From Phlebotomus papatasi (Eukaryota > Arthropoda > Insecta > Diptera > Psychodidae), in assembly GCF_024763615.1 (NCBI RefSeq), contig NC_077222.1, forward strand, positions 62,000,001 through 62,064,000: DNA of 64,000 bases, given 5' to 3'. The position numbers and the translations under genes are program-made. The notes under the pieces are model-generated. The model was given only the letters and a program-made list of their open reading frames with translations. It did no database searches and was not told the origin of the DNA. Within the stretch, counting starts at the first letter, position 1, and every line of letters begins with the position of its first letter. This document shows, piece after piece, positions 44,887 through 56,402 of this stretch.

Positions 44887-45520
44887 GTGATCATTTATGT
44901 AATGATTATAGGGAAAGATCATTGTAGTAAATTTAATAAAATATAGTAAAAAATTAAGTGCGATCTTTACCTTATTTTGCAATCATAACATTTAATTTAA
45001 TTTTTTCAGAACACATCAAAATTTACTTTTTCTGAAAATATTTTATTTGTTATAAAACACCACTTAATAATTTTTCACTACGTTTAAGCCGTTTAAGCAT
45101 TATCCTCATATAATTAATTATTTAATGGACACTGAAATATTGTTGTCCTTTTATAGTCTTTTATATAGGTTAGGCTGCTAGAGCTCAATTTGAGATGCTC
45201 AATTTGAGATGCTAATTGGGGCTAATATTATATACAATTTCCTATTAAATAAAATAGCTCATTCTTATTCTGAGTGGTGTGAAACAATTTTGACACAAAA
45301 AAAATATTTCAATTTTTCTTTTTAAAAGTATCAAAACTCTATTTTTTCATTCCTTTCAAAAATTTTTTAATACTTTAGATATTGTAGAATGTTGACTAAG
45401 GCTATCTACGGTTAAAATTTGAAAATTTGATCACTTTTCTCGGTAGATATCGAATTTTAAATTTCTACCTGGCACATATTGCCCCATTTCGCAAAGTGTT
45501 TGAAACTATCTGTGGCTTTC
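44887..45520. other. AT-rich DNA with a solitary MITE end
   Basis: TTATTCTGAGTGG near 45270 matches the 4943-5190 termini. GCTCAATTTGAGAT is directly repeated at about 45183-45212. Confidence 0.5.
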
Positions 45521-45603
45521 GGGGATGTATAATGGGCCCAAAAGGACGCCTAGGTGTAGCGGTTCCGCGAGGAACCGCCCCCACTGTAATCTAATCTAAT
45601 CTA
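45521..45603. mobile_element. Truncated non-LTR-like 3' end with (TAATC)n tail
   Basis: An 83-bp GC-rich insert ends in TAATC repeats and contains a perfect 8-bp hairpin, GCGGTTCC-GCGA-GGAACCGC (45559-45578). Exact 8-bp flanks TGGCTTTC lie at 45513-45520 and 45604-45611. Size, tail and duplication fit a 5'-truncated LINE or SINE insertion. Confidence 0.75.
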
Positions 45604-45611
45604 TGGCTTTC

Positions 45612-47847
45612 CTGAAATGAATCATCCTGAAATGAAGCATTCAATTTTTTTTTATAAAAACAGATTTCAAAACGGTTTGGAAGACCATTAAAAATTTTCA
45701 AGCAAAAATAAGGTGCCTATAAAAATCGTATAGATTATTTACTTTTTCTGGTTCTTTAAACGCCCTGTAAAGGGTAACATGACAAAATTAAAGCCCCGTG
45801 AGAGTCGAAAGCCATTTGAACTCTATGAAGCTTTGAATTTTTCTTCGTTTACAATATTAAATAATCAAATTTGTCATATGAGATTCTCATACTGTTACAG
45901 AATACCTTTACTGTTTCGGGGTTTTAAGTGAAGAAAACAAGTTTTTTTTTAAAAGTTTTCCAGGAACTCTCACATAACTTAACATAACATGTATTCAAAG
46001 GCCTTTGAATTTTCAACAATTTTTCATAAGTATGCAAATTTATAATATTTCGGAAAATGACGATAATAAAGGATTATAAAAGTTTTCTGAAGGGAATTTT
46101 TTTTTGATTCTTCAAATAAGTATAGTCAAATTATTGAAGTGTAAAAATATTTTTAGGAGCGACTGTACTTTAACTTTTCTCCACATCACTGCAGATTTCA
46201 TCTTGTCTGTGAAAGTTATAATAACTTCAAAGTGTGCTGAAAATTGAGAATTCCCAATGACATTCATCAAAAAATTTGCGAAATCGCGCAAAGAGTTTGA
46301 TGTCCCCGTTCGAGAGGCATCTTCAAGCAATTTGTGGACAATTTTGGGCTTTTGAAGAGTCAAATTTACCAAATACTAATCACCAAATCACGTCATGATT
46401 GCAATTGTGAAAAAGGAGGGGATCCCTCGACAAAATTGAGTATATATTTGCTAACTCCGGTCTCTTTGGAAATTCCATGTGGATGGTTCAGGAGGAGATC
46501 TCTGAGATCCTCTCAGCCTCAATGGACACTCAATTATACAGTGTTTATTTGCAAATAATTGTGAGTATTGCCTTGTTGGCCGGTGGAGGTGCGTATACCA
46601 TCCGAAAAATCCGCTTAATTTTTCACGTTTTGGAATATAGTGACTCTTCGCATCCAGAAGCACTTGAGCCTACGACGTCCACTTGAGAAATTTGGATTCT
46701 TCCTCCATCCAGAGGTCTTTCAATGGCCAGTTGTGAATTGAATTTGTGGTGAAGTGGAGTTGAACTGTTTATTCTTCTACAGTATTCAACATCACTTGCC
46801 CTCAATCCCTTCCTAACGACCCAGAAGAACTTCTTCCTCGAGAATGTGTTTGGAAGATTTTTCGACCAACAGACGCATTTTGCGGGGGAAGTAAACATCT
46901 CTCTCTCTCTATCGAGTGGAAAAATAGCCTACAACGGCATTTTTTTTTAAAAGCACTGAAGGGCCCCCTTCTCCGAGGGACTTCCGAGACAAGGGCAAGG
47001 AGTGACTGGTTTCTATTCATTTGAGAAAACGAAGGGCTAGCCAGCAAAATATCGATGACGAGTTACCGCCTGACTGGCTGAGGAATAAAAGGGTGACTGA
47101 GGCGTCCACAAAAGCTGGTCCCTCGCATTTTTTTGCCAGAGGAGGAACCACCAACTAACGATTCCCGGCTGGATTTTTTAATAAGAATTAAGCCATTCTA
47201 GCAGGGCTGTATGGCTCTAACGACCAATTATTTCATTGTGGCAAATTTATTCTTTAACTTCTCAGGCACTTCCATTTAAAATTGTCACTGAAACTTATCG
47301 ATAAATCAAACAATTAGACCCAATCCAATTGTGAGTGATTAATTGAATAGAACACCCTCTTCGTGTTTGCTATCATCTTATTTCTTCGAGAGTAACGACT
47401 TTCTTGAGAATGGCCGAGAGGGAGGAAATATTTGAAATTATAAATATTTGGAGGAATTTGGTTAAACCGAAAGAATTTTGAAAATAAAAGCATCAATGTA
47501 GGGCAATTAAATGAAAGTTTATTTTCATGACAAATAAAAAGAGGTAAATTTTAGAGTTTTCATGTTCGAAAAATTCTCGGAGAATATTTCTTAAATCGTG
47601 GTTCTCTGTAGAGATAAATTTAAAATGATGTAACCTATACCGGAATATATATATGGTTAATATCCAGAATTATATCACCACGAAGCTATTTAATAACTAT
47701 TCTCTTGATAATTTAGTCGTAAACAGGTTGCATACATTATATGAAATAGCTTGACATTTCAAAATCCAATTTTTTGAAACTGAAAAGATTGGAAAAGATT
47801 CTTACTTTTGTGACAAATGATTTTGTTCTATAGAATATGTTATAATG
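45612..47847. other. Unique region; GC-richer block 46380-47180
   Basis: A true-ATG frame at 46477-46686 (MWMVQEEISEILSASMDTQ, 69 residues) follows TATATATT (about 46440) and contains a donor-like ATT|GTGAGT. No homologue is recognised. Overlapping frames on the other strand make regulatory DNA equally likely. Confidence 0.3.
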
Positions 47848-48490
47848 TAGGGTAAGATGAGGTAATTTGCAATTATGTCTATTTTGGAATTTTAAGATTT
47901 TCTGACTGTTTCAGATGGACAAAGAGAAAAAGAAAGCCATGAAGAAGTAGGGTAAGTGTGCCAAATTTCGGCATAGTTGCATGCAAGCGCCAAAGTCTCA
48001 AGTTTGAAATGTAATATTTTTAATACAAATTGAATTTATTTGTTACTTTTATTGTAAGGAGTGTTCATTGGAACCTTGTAGACAGTCTATCGTCTTTATT
48101 TTCTCCAAATTCATTTTTAATACATTTTAAAATGAATAAAAATGTTGACATAACATTGGTGGCCTATTTCGGCCACTTTCATTTTCATAGTTCCTTGCCC
48201 TTCCGGAATTCTTCGAATGTCTTTTTCAAATCATCTTGTTCGTCTAATCGATTTTTTTTGGTTTTTTTTGTATTGTATTATTTCTAGAGTACGCAAAAAC
48301 TAAAAATTCATTGAAATTCGAGGAGCAAAAAATGTCGCCGAAATTACAAGCTGGCCGGAATTTGGCACACTTACCCTACAAGACTTTACATTCGAGGATA
48401 CTTCTTCGGTTTTTTTCTGTTCTTTATCTAAAACTGTCAATCTCAAAGTTCTAAATTAGAGATGATTCCAAATTACCTCATCTCACCCTA
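47848..48490. mobile_element. TAGGGTAAGATGAGGTAATT MITE, host of another MITE
   Basis: Ends TAGGGTAAGATGAGGTAATTT and AAATTACCTCATCTCACCCTA. Removing the 431-bp nested element leaves about 212 bp. Confidence 0.88.
47948..48378. mobile_element. TAGGGTAAGTGTGCCAAATT MITE, copy 2 (nested)
   Basis: TAGGGTAAGTGTGCCAAATT and GAATTTGGCACACTTACCCTA bound 431 bp collinear with 60755-61187. Confidence 0.93.
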
Positions 48491-48857
48491 AGTGTGCCAA
48501 ATATCGGACACGGTGCATTACAGGCACCAATGTTCCGGGGAGTGTTATTTGAAAACCTTAAAAGTAGTTTATCATTTTCTTTCTTTAGAATCATTCTTTA
48601 TACTTTTAAAATTGAATTAAAACATAGATACTGCTTTGTGTGCTATATCGATCACCAAGATTGTTAAAGTCCTTTGTTTTTTTCAGATTTTTTTGAAAAA
48701 AAAAATCCTTGGAAAGAACAGAATCTCCTTCGTAAATCCGCGCCGATCTCTTACTTTTTTGTTATTGTACAACTTTACTAGAAATTGAAAACACTAAACA
48801 TGTATGAAATCAAAAAAAATGTCCGATATTGCAAGGTGTCCGAAATTGGCATTCTTT
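48487..48857. mobile_element. Diverged relative of the GTGTGCCAAAT MITE
   Basis: CTAAGTGTGCCAAATATCGG at left and TCCGAAATTGGCATTC at right, with the same internal order but many changes. Directly abuts the preceding host element. Confidence 0.6.
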
Positions 48858-49104
48858 CTCTCTGTATCTTTATTTCTCTGAAGAATGTTAACTATCGCGG
48901 AAAAATATTCAATATTTAAAATTATCAAAAAATACGGGAAAAATAAAAAAGAGGTAATCAAATTATCAATTTAAAATCAAAATAATATATACACAACAAA
49001 ATAGAGTAGCAAATATAAAATGTACACACAATAAAAATAATATATATAGAGTATTCCCTCTAAACTCTAATTATATTTTAAAAGCAAGTTGAGCAAAAAT
49101 AAAT

Positions 49105-49948
49105 AGGGTAAATGTCCTAATTCAAAACCATTTCCAGACGCTTTAACTTTGACAGAAGATTTAACACAATAAGTTCATATTTTTTCTGAAGAGAATTACA
49201 TAAATTTGCTCCTTGACTCTTCTAGAATGTTACTGTTTAGAAAAAATTCTTTAGATATAATTTGAAAACTTCTTGAATACAAGAAAAATACGCGAGAGTA
49301 AAATACTTCTATTGGAAACATATTAATCCAAATGGAGACAAGGGAAAGTTTTTAATTGGAGACAAACAGTGTAAGTGAAACCCCGACGAAAGGCTTCCAA
49401 AACCTTGTTGAGTTGCTCTTGAGTGCAGGATTTGTTCTTATTCCTGGTCTTTTATCCTTTCCCATCTAAAACAATAAGAAATCTCTCCAAAAAATCATAT
49501 TTCTGGGGTTTCCTATTGAAGCATTTGCAGACACTTCAGAAAAACCCATTTTGTTCACGAAATAGGTAATTATTTCATTTGAAAACTTCACGTACCGTTT
49601 GCAATAAAGATTAGCACTTAATTTAACTAAAATTAGCCAGAAGTATGACATAAATCTTAAACAAACCGACTAAACAACAGTCATCTCATTGTGTTTTTCA
49701 TTTGGAAAACATGGTCGATCGATGAAAAATTCGATGGTGAAAAGGTACACTTTTAATTTTTCTGAAAAAATTAACAAATTAAAATTTGTGAATATGAATA
49801 GATTTTCGCTTTATTTAGAGAAAAATTGACTAAATAATGAAACTGTGGTATAGAAAATATGTAAATATAATAATTTAGTACTGTATTTATCATGAAAACA
49901 ATGACGTTTCCATTTGGAGCAGGTTTTGAATTAGCTTAATTTACCCTA
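49105..49948. mobile_element. TAGGGTAAAT MITE, 844 bp
   Basis: TAGGGTAAATGTCCTAATTC at left is mirrored by GAATTAGCTTAATTTACCCTA at right, with AAAACC(A/T) subterminal blocks. No transposase. Confidence 0.75.
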
Positions 49949-49974
49949 CGTAAACTATTGAAAACTTTAAGATA

Positions 49975-50135
49975 CCATAAAGCGGTCTTCAGATTAGAGC
50001 GATTAGGGGTCTGATTTAGTTCCCGAAGGTTTCAAAATCCTAAATAAATATTTTCCAAAACATCTTCACTGATAAGAATTAGAGAGGTTAAGCCATATGG
50101 CTAAGCCAGGTCTGAAACCCATATAAGAGATGATC
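49975..50135. mobile_element. GTCTTCAGACTAGAGG repeat, short copy
   Basis: GCGGTCTTCAGATTAGAG and GGTTAAGCCATATGGCTAAG match 34893-35130, with the middle deleted. Confidence 0.6.
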
Positions 50136-50227
50136 AGAGCAAAACGGGTAGCATATATGCATTTATCTACTAAAACAACCCACTCTTGCTCTAAGAAACA
50201 CATAAGTAATAATTGATATGTCGAGCC

Positions 50228-50497
50228 CATAGGGGTAACTTTAGCTCTGAAGAATGCGATCAGTTTTAGTATAATTTTTTCCTGTTTTCGTACACATTTC
50301 TCGAGATATCTCCAAAACTACGTAGGTTGCCAATTTAGGGTTTTCGGTTGCCTATTCAGTATTAATTTGCCTTTTATTTTGTATTTGTATTTTTTTTTAA
50401 ATTCATTCTACAATGAAAGAAAACACCTAATAAACTCCAAAGTTTTTTCGGCACACTAGAAACATATGGGGGAAATATAGGAAACGTCATGTCCCTG
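50228..50497. mobile_element. hAT-like MITE, copy 1
   Basis: 270 bp, collinear with 59579-59846. Flanked by 8-bp duplications GTCGAGCC (50220-50227) and GTCGAACC (50498-50505), one mismatch. Ends CATAGGGGTAAC and GTCATGTCCCTG. Confidence 0.92.
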
Positions 50498-50505
50498 GTC
50501 GAACC

Positions 50506-53296
50506 AATCGAAAGTCCTCTTTTTTCAATAATTTTTATCACATCTAAAATCATGCCTAAATTTTCATTCCAAGAATTTCTTAAGGATATTTCTTTCAGGC
50601 AACATGAACCAACTATACGGGTTGTATTTGTCGTCTGCTTAGTTTCCTCTACTCTAGCTCAACTTTATTCTTTTTCTTGAGTCATTTTAGATAGATCGAT
50701 AACGATAAATGAGGGAGTCACCGATAAAGCACCCGTAATCAATTTCCTCGTCAATATAATACTATATAATGGGTTGAAAGACAATGTGCGTCTATCCTCC
50801 CGATGTCTAACACTTTATAGAATCAACCATGAACCTCTTATGCTGATTAGACAGCATTGAGGTGCCTCGATGGTCATCTAATAGGCGAGGTGAATTGAAT
50901 AAAGTATCACAAATTTCATTAGGTGAATTTTAAATAACGTGCTAATTGATTTTTTCGGATTGATTGTCAATGTCTTGGGTGATCTGTTTCTTTATTTTTT
51001 TTTCTCTTTGGGTAAACCATCTAGAGCGGGGTCGCAATTGAAGGAGAACGAGCCCCTTCTGGGCTCTTGCAAAGTGCACATATTGAACTCATTGAGTCGG
51101 ACAATATTCATTAGTCCATCAGGTCGAGTGGTATGAGGTGAGACATTTGCAAGAAGTCAACAGGTGGCGTAGGTCGTTAATATTTTTTTTTTACAATTCT
51201 CACAATTTTTCCCACCTTCCAAACGATGCTCTTAACAATTTCTGCACACGAACATAAATGAGGGAACGAGAGAGAGACACACACAAGAACGTCCCAAAAA
51301 AGTGTTCAACAAGCCATAAATATTGAAATAGTCAAAAGAAAAAAATATATAGATATATGAGAAGAGGTAGAAAAATAAAGAATTATGCTAATAGATGTCG
51401 ACGTGAGTAAAAATTCATATCAATTCCTAATGCAGTTGATTAACAATTATAAAACAAGTCATAAAAAACTGGGCCATTCTGCGGGATTGAAAAATATATT
51501 TTGGAGACATAGAGAGAGAGGGAAATGATTTTTTTCCGATGGATCTCGATGGCAAAGAAACGTGTTTCGGATTGAATAAATTTGGCACTAACTCCCAGAG
51601 TATTCTCACCATTTGAAAAGCACCCGCCATGTGGGTGGATAACGAGTTTCTTCAACATTTATAGTGCGTGTTCGGTTGTCACATTGTGAAACATATTCCC
51701 ACGTTCTAAAGCTCTTTTCTTACCCCCTTGATCAACCCATCCACCCTTCTAATCCGGAAGAGTCCTGTGACACAATAGACAGCGCCATCAATCATCCAGG
51801 GACATATCCACGGACCTACTATTGACACGTCCCACGGACAATGTGTCAAAAAAGTCGCTGACACACTATTAAAATTTTGTGCACATGCCACATTCACAGT
51901 GGTCTTGTGAATTGAATCAAGATTGAATTACAACTCATTCATAAGTTGAAATTGTAATTCATCTGCATATTGAGAATTTTTGTGACAAAAAAATAAGGCA
52001 GCCCCACTCACACATTTTTCGGTCCAACACTTTTTTTTTAACCAGGGAATTGCATATTTCTCTGCAATTTGCTAAAGTCAGGTCGATAATTTGACCAAAA
52101 TCACTGGAGATTGTCGTACAAAAAAAAGGTACAGAGAATTTCTGCACCAGATTTGGGCAAAAAAGGAATATAAAAAAAAACGAATCACTTCATCCGCCAC
52201 CTCTTTCTCATGAATGGACCATCCAGAAGCAATTTGGGATGGTTGGCAAAAGTTCGAAGCATTTTCCCTCGTGAGGTGAATATAGTGCTGAGGAATTAAT
52301 TAATTGGCTGGAAATTGAAGTGTAGAATTGCGCTATTTTGCATCGTTTTACATTGTTTCATCGAAAAATAACAAAAAAAGTTAACAGATTGTCGAATTGT
52401 CTGACAACGAGGCGGGGGTGAGAAGGTGCTTGGCAAAAATGATGGTTGAGCGGAAAAAAGAGACGATTGGAGGAGAAAAACAGACCCAACGACAAGAGTT
52501 TTACAGGGTGGTGGTTTTTTTTAGGATAAAAATGCCTTCAAGTGCAACCCCGATTTTTTCCCAGCTCCTCTTTTGTTCTTCGTCCTGTTTTGCTGTCGTA
52601 ATTCTTTTCTTCCATCCACCCACACAGTGGGGTAACAGTCATTGTGTCGAGCCATCTATACATATGTTCACTATATGCATAATAGCACACTGGCTGTATG
52701 GTTCAATGGTGCTCTAAAAGAGAGGATATTTTGAATAGAAGGACTCACAGCCCCGAAATAGAGACTTCGAGGGTTTGAGGAATGGTTGCGCAAGTGATAA
52801 GAATTTTAGGATTTTTCTACCTGTCGCTGAAGAAACTTTTTTTTTCCTCACCATCATCTTCGTCAATTTCTCGTCCGTTCTCCTCACTTTTGAAATTTTT
52901 CTTCCATCCCCCCTGGCATCTTCGGCACTTTGCCCAAAATGGCACCACTTTAGTCCCGTAAAACGAAAAAAAAAATAAATGTTCCCTTGAAAAGTTTTTA
53001 GCAAAGCCAGGGGCTGAAGTGGAGTGATGATGGTGTCTCCAGCATTTCAACCATCACAGAATATACCCACAACTTGTTCATATTCATCCATTTTCAGTTG
53101 AGTATGAACGGGGGTACAGAATGGGATTATTTGCAGACTACCATCAATGGAAAAATTTGTCCAACAGGCATTTCTCAGTATTTGATGTAGCTTAGTTAAG
53201 AACTTTCACTTCCTTCCTAAAGAATTTCCTGAATTTTAGCTTGATCGGTAGAAGTAATACTTCGAGTTGGGTTAAAAATAGAAATACGAACTAATA
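50506..53296. other. Unique region with candidate regulatory motifs
   Basis: No coding exon recognised. GATCGATAACGATAA (50695-50709) and GTAATCAATTT (50744-50754) resemble DREF/GATA- and homeodomain-type sites. GAGAGAGAC (about 51270) and GAGAGAGAGGG (about 51512) are GA-rich. Several short frames here, on both strands, have no domains. Confidence 0.3.
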
Positions 53297-53781
53297 TGGC
53301 TCCGGCACACCTTTTAGACTGAGAAAATTTCATGGAATCAAAATTTACTTCCCTTTCTTTCTCACACGCTTTGCATATGTTTATCTCATTCTTTCGTACT
53401 CTAAATTTGATTGAGCTATATTGAATTTGGAATGATGTTTAAAAGAAGAACAGTGTGAAAGAATGAGACAGACATATGGGACATATACAAAGACGGAAAG
53501 GAATTCAAATTTCGACTTCATGAAATTTTCCTGATCTAAAAGGTGGAGAATTTCATATAATCAAAATTCGCTTTCCTTTCTCGTTCAAAAGATTTGCATA
53601 AGTCTATTCCACTCTTTCGGTCTCAAAATTAGACTGAACTAAATTGAATTTGGTGTAATGTTTAAATGAAGAAGAAGAGTGCAGAAGAGTAGGATAGACA
53701 TATGCAAAGCTTTTATGAAAGAAAGGAATTCGAATTTCGACTTCATGAAATTTTCCTGATCTAAAAGGTGAGCCGGAGCCA
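53297..53781. mobile_element. ATGGTTCCGACACACC family, tandem double unit
   Basis: Two foldback units share an internal boundary near 53545 (CTAAAAGGTGGAGAATTTC). Outer ends TGGCTCCGGCACACC and GGTGAGCCGGAGCCA are inverted. Each unit resembles 38165-38426. Confidence 0.85.
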
Positions 53782-54020
53782 TAAATGACGAATTTACTGC
53801 TCTAAATTAACAAGTCATGGGCCTATACCAGAGTATCAGTTAAGATTCAAAAAATAGATTCTTGAATTCTTAAGATGTATCCTTTTGAAACGTGGGTCAT
53901 TGAGAAACAATATTTCGTCTAATAAATCGTGATTTAGAAAAGAATTCTACAGTTAGATTTTCCGTCTAGTATTTGAGAAACAATAATACTTTCGGAGTGA
54001 TAGACTTGTATGAGCGCTAT

Positions 54021-54215
54021 TAGGACACCAAGTGGATCAAGTGGTAGAGAACCCTCTCTATAATGCAAATATCTCGGGTTCGAATCCCCTTTACGTCACT
54101 TGGAATTTTTCTGGAGTTAAAGGTGTTCGGTGTGCATACACTGACAACCTTAGATATCCCCTTGCAAGAAGGCCTAGTTCCTTCATGGAATGTTGTGCCA
54201 GCATTATTATTATTT
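54021..54215 (+). mobile_element. tRNA-derived SINE, copy 2
   Basis: Head with AGTGGTAGAGAAC and B box GGTTCGAATCC (54077-54087), 3' body TTCCTTCATGGAATGTTGTG, tail (ATT)n. Target duplications ATGAGCGCTAT at 54010-54020 and 54216-54226. About 70 bp shorter than copy 1 through an internal deletion. Confidence 0.93.
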
Positions 54216-54243
54216 ATGAGCGCTATAAAGGTTAATATTGTCT

Positions 54244-54360
54244 AACAAATTAACCTCAATAGGCTCCAGTGGTCTGGTCATCTAATTCGCAAAGATAAGG
54301 ACGAGAACAAGTTTGTAAAATCTATGAGCAGACAGACGCCACCACCTACGGACCAATGTA
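54244..54360 (+). pseudogene. Fragment of a non-LTR retrotransposon ORF (C-terminal)
   Basis: Reads NRLQWSGHLIRKDKDENKFVKS, the W-x-GH-x-xR motif found near the C terminus of RTE-like and related reverse transcriptases. Ends in a stop; no RT core. Confidence 0.6.
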
Positions 54361-56139
54361 TATGCTAGGGTGTTAGCTCACTAAGTACAGGCTGATCCTT
54401 AAGAAAATTTAGACTGTAAAGTTTGGCAATAAAATATTAAAATAAAGGACCTTCACATTATTCAACAGTCTTGAGTGACGAAGAATCTTTAGTCTTGTCA
54501 AGTTCAACAATTGGTTGTAATACCGGTCAAGCGAGCAAGTAGTAACAAAGGATTACGGGTTTCAGATGAAACGATTTTGATAAACCTACAGTTCAAGTCG
54601 AAAGACGGCTTAGCGCAAAACTGGTCGGAATGTAATATAACCATCTAGTCTGGTTACATTAAAGTATTCAAGCAACTGACCAGTAAAGTAAGTTTCTTTA
54701 CTGGAAATGATTGATTTTTGTATTTCCTTTGTAATTTTAACCTATAGATAACCCTAAATGCTGGTACCATATGCACCTCTATTCAATATTCTAGGACCGT
54801 AGAATAATTCCTCCGCTTAATTACAGTTTTTCTGTTACTACGATCTTAGTCGTTTTAAAAGTGTTTCTCATGTTAATGATGGGTTACCATTCCGATGTAG
54901 AAAGGATAATGACACGAGTTAGATCATTTGGGATTGCATAGAATAAAAATCTTAGGAAGCTCGTTAAAGATTCTAGTGGAATCTCTAGATGCCATTGTTC
55001 TGTTACCTTATCTTAAATAGCCCTAACAGAGTTCTTGACTAGACCTAACAATTCTAAGTATATGCTTTTGTCCTACTTTATTTCAAGTTGATTCTATGCC
55101 TCGGATTTCATTTGATGGTACTCTCTTTGAGATAGTTTTTTTTTAATTGAATACCTAAATTAATAATCAAATATACTGTTCTCTTAGTGGAGCTCGAGTA
55201 GAAAAAATACAGAATAAATGAAAGATAATGAACTACAGAATGAATGTCGAAAACGTCAAAAACATGTTTGACTTTTGAATGATAGTCAAGGAAATTCGCA
55301 GTTCTAATTATCCGTGGTTACTTAGATAGCAAGGAATGAATTTTAAACGTTACGAATGTAGACTGTCCTATAACTTTCTTCTCTAGATATTCCGACACGT
55401 CCCTTACACTTTATATCTCGTTTCCATAACAAGAACAAATTTCGAAAACATTTACAAAAGTTATTATACGCTGGGCATAATACTGAATTTTTGAAATATA
55501 TAATAGTTGTAAATCATCATTTTCAACCGCTTATCCCTATTGTTCGCCATTTGCTTTTTGACGACAACCTTGTAACAAAATTCCAAGCGGGAGCGACTTT
55601 TTTGCCAATATGGCCGATAATTTTGGCATTTGGCCGCGAGGGAGATTGCTTTCAGGGAAGTTTCTCCTATTCTTCCTGATTTTGGTGAATTCTGATTGTC
55701 CAGGAATTATTTTTTTGGCTCTTGAGAAAGCTTAATGTGTCTACAATAACATCGTGTTGAAAGAAATGTGTTTTAAAGTGTTTTTGTGTGAAATATTTTG
55801 AGGAATCTGTTGGCAAGCAGGAACTTGGTGTCTTCTTGACCATTTCCTGGACATCCCACAAGATACTGGTCAATAATTCTTCTTGTTTTAGTAATCAACC
55901 TTGTAAAGGAATTCGACACGCAAAAATAATTTCCAAAATTGATATTATTGGCTTTTGGAACATTGAAGTTTGTCTCCTTTTCGTTCTTTTGGGGACGAGA
56001 GTATCCATGAGTTTTCCAATTTCCCAGAGGCGGAAAAAAATCTTTCTCTAGAAAATAATAGTCTTAGTGGTCATATTTGACCACTAAGACTTACAATAAA
56101 GTGAGTTTTACTGAAATTCGTTCGCTGGATATGTTGTGG
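54361..56139. other. Unique sequence with weak repeat relics
   Basis: GAAAGACGGCTTAGCG near 54600 matches the 8979-9102 family; CAGGCTGATCCTTAAGAA near 54388 resembles the CGAAAATAGACACAGG family. No gene recognised. Confidence 0.35.
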
Positions 56140-56402
56140 TCCGGAAAGAGTTATATCCCTGCCCCATGCGGGGTAGGGAATTTGATGATGGCAAGTCCGC
56201 TTGCTAGTGACGTGGCCCGTTTTTGGGCAAGACAAATTTGATTTTTGACACGATTAATAATAAGTTTAGCGGCCCACACCCGTCGATCCTTAGGCACTTC
56301 GGGAAGATGTTCGGGTTCGATCTCAAGGCACTCCAAGGCAAGACGCCGAATTTGATTCAGCCACCTTGTCCTAGGTCTGCCCCGAGGTCGAGGTTTAGTC
56401 AC
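56140..56402 (-). pseudogene. 3' end of a non-LTR retrotransposon, 5'-truncated
   Basis: The minus-strand frame reads RPRGRPRTRWLNQIRRLALE...DRRVWAAKLI, the GRPRTRW-x-x-Q tail typical of RTE-type and related LINE ORF2 C termini, then a stop and a GCCCCATGCGGGGTAGGG-type 3' end (plus-strand spelling at 56161-56178). Everything upstream, including the RT, is absent. Clade assignment is uncertain. Confidence 0.75.

Noticed and set aside
51706..51897. 63-residue minus-strand frame ending near a GTAAGA donor
   Set aside because: No ATG start (begins at GTG), no recognised domain and no acceptor support.
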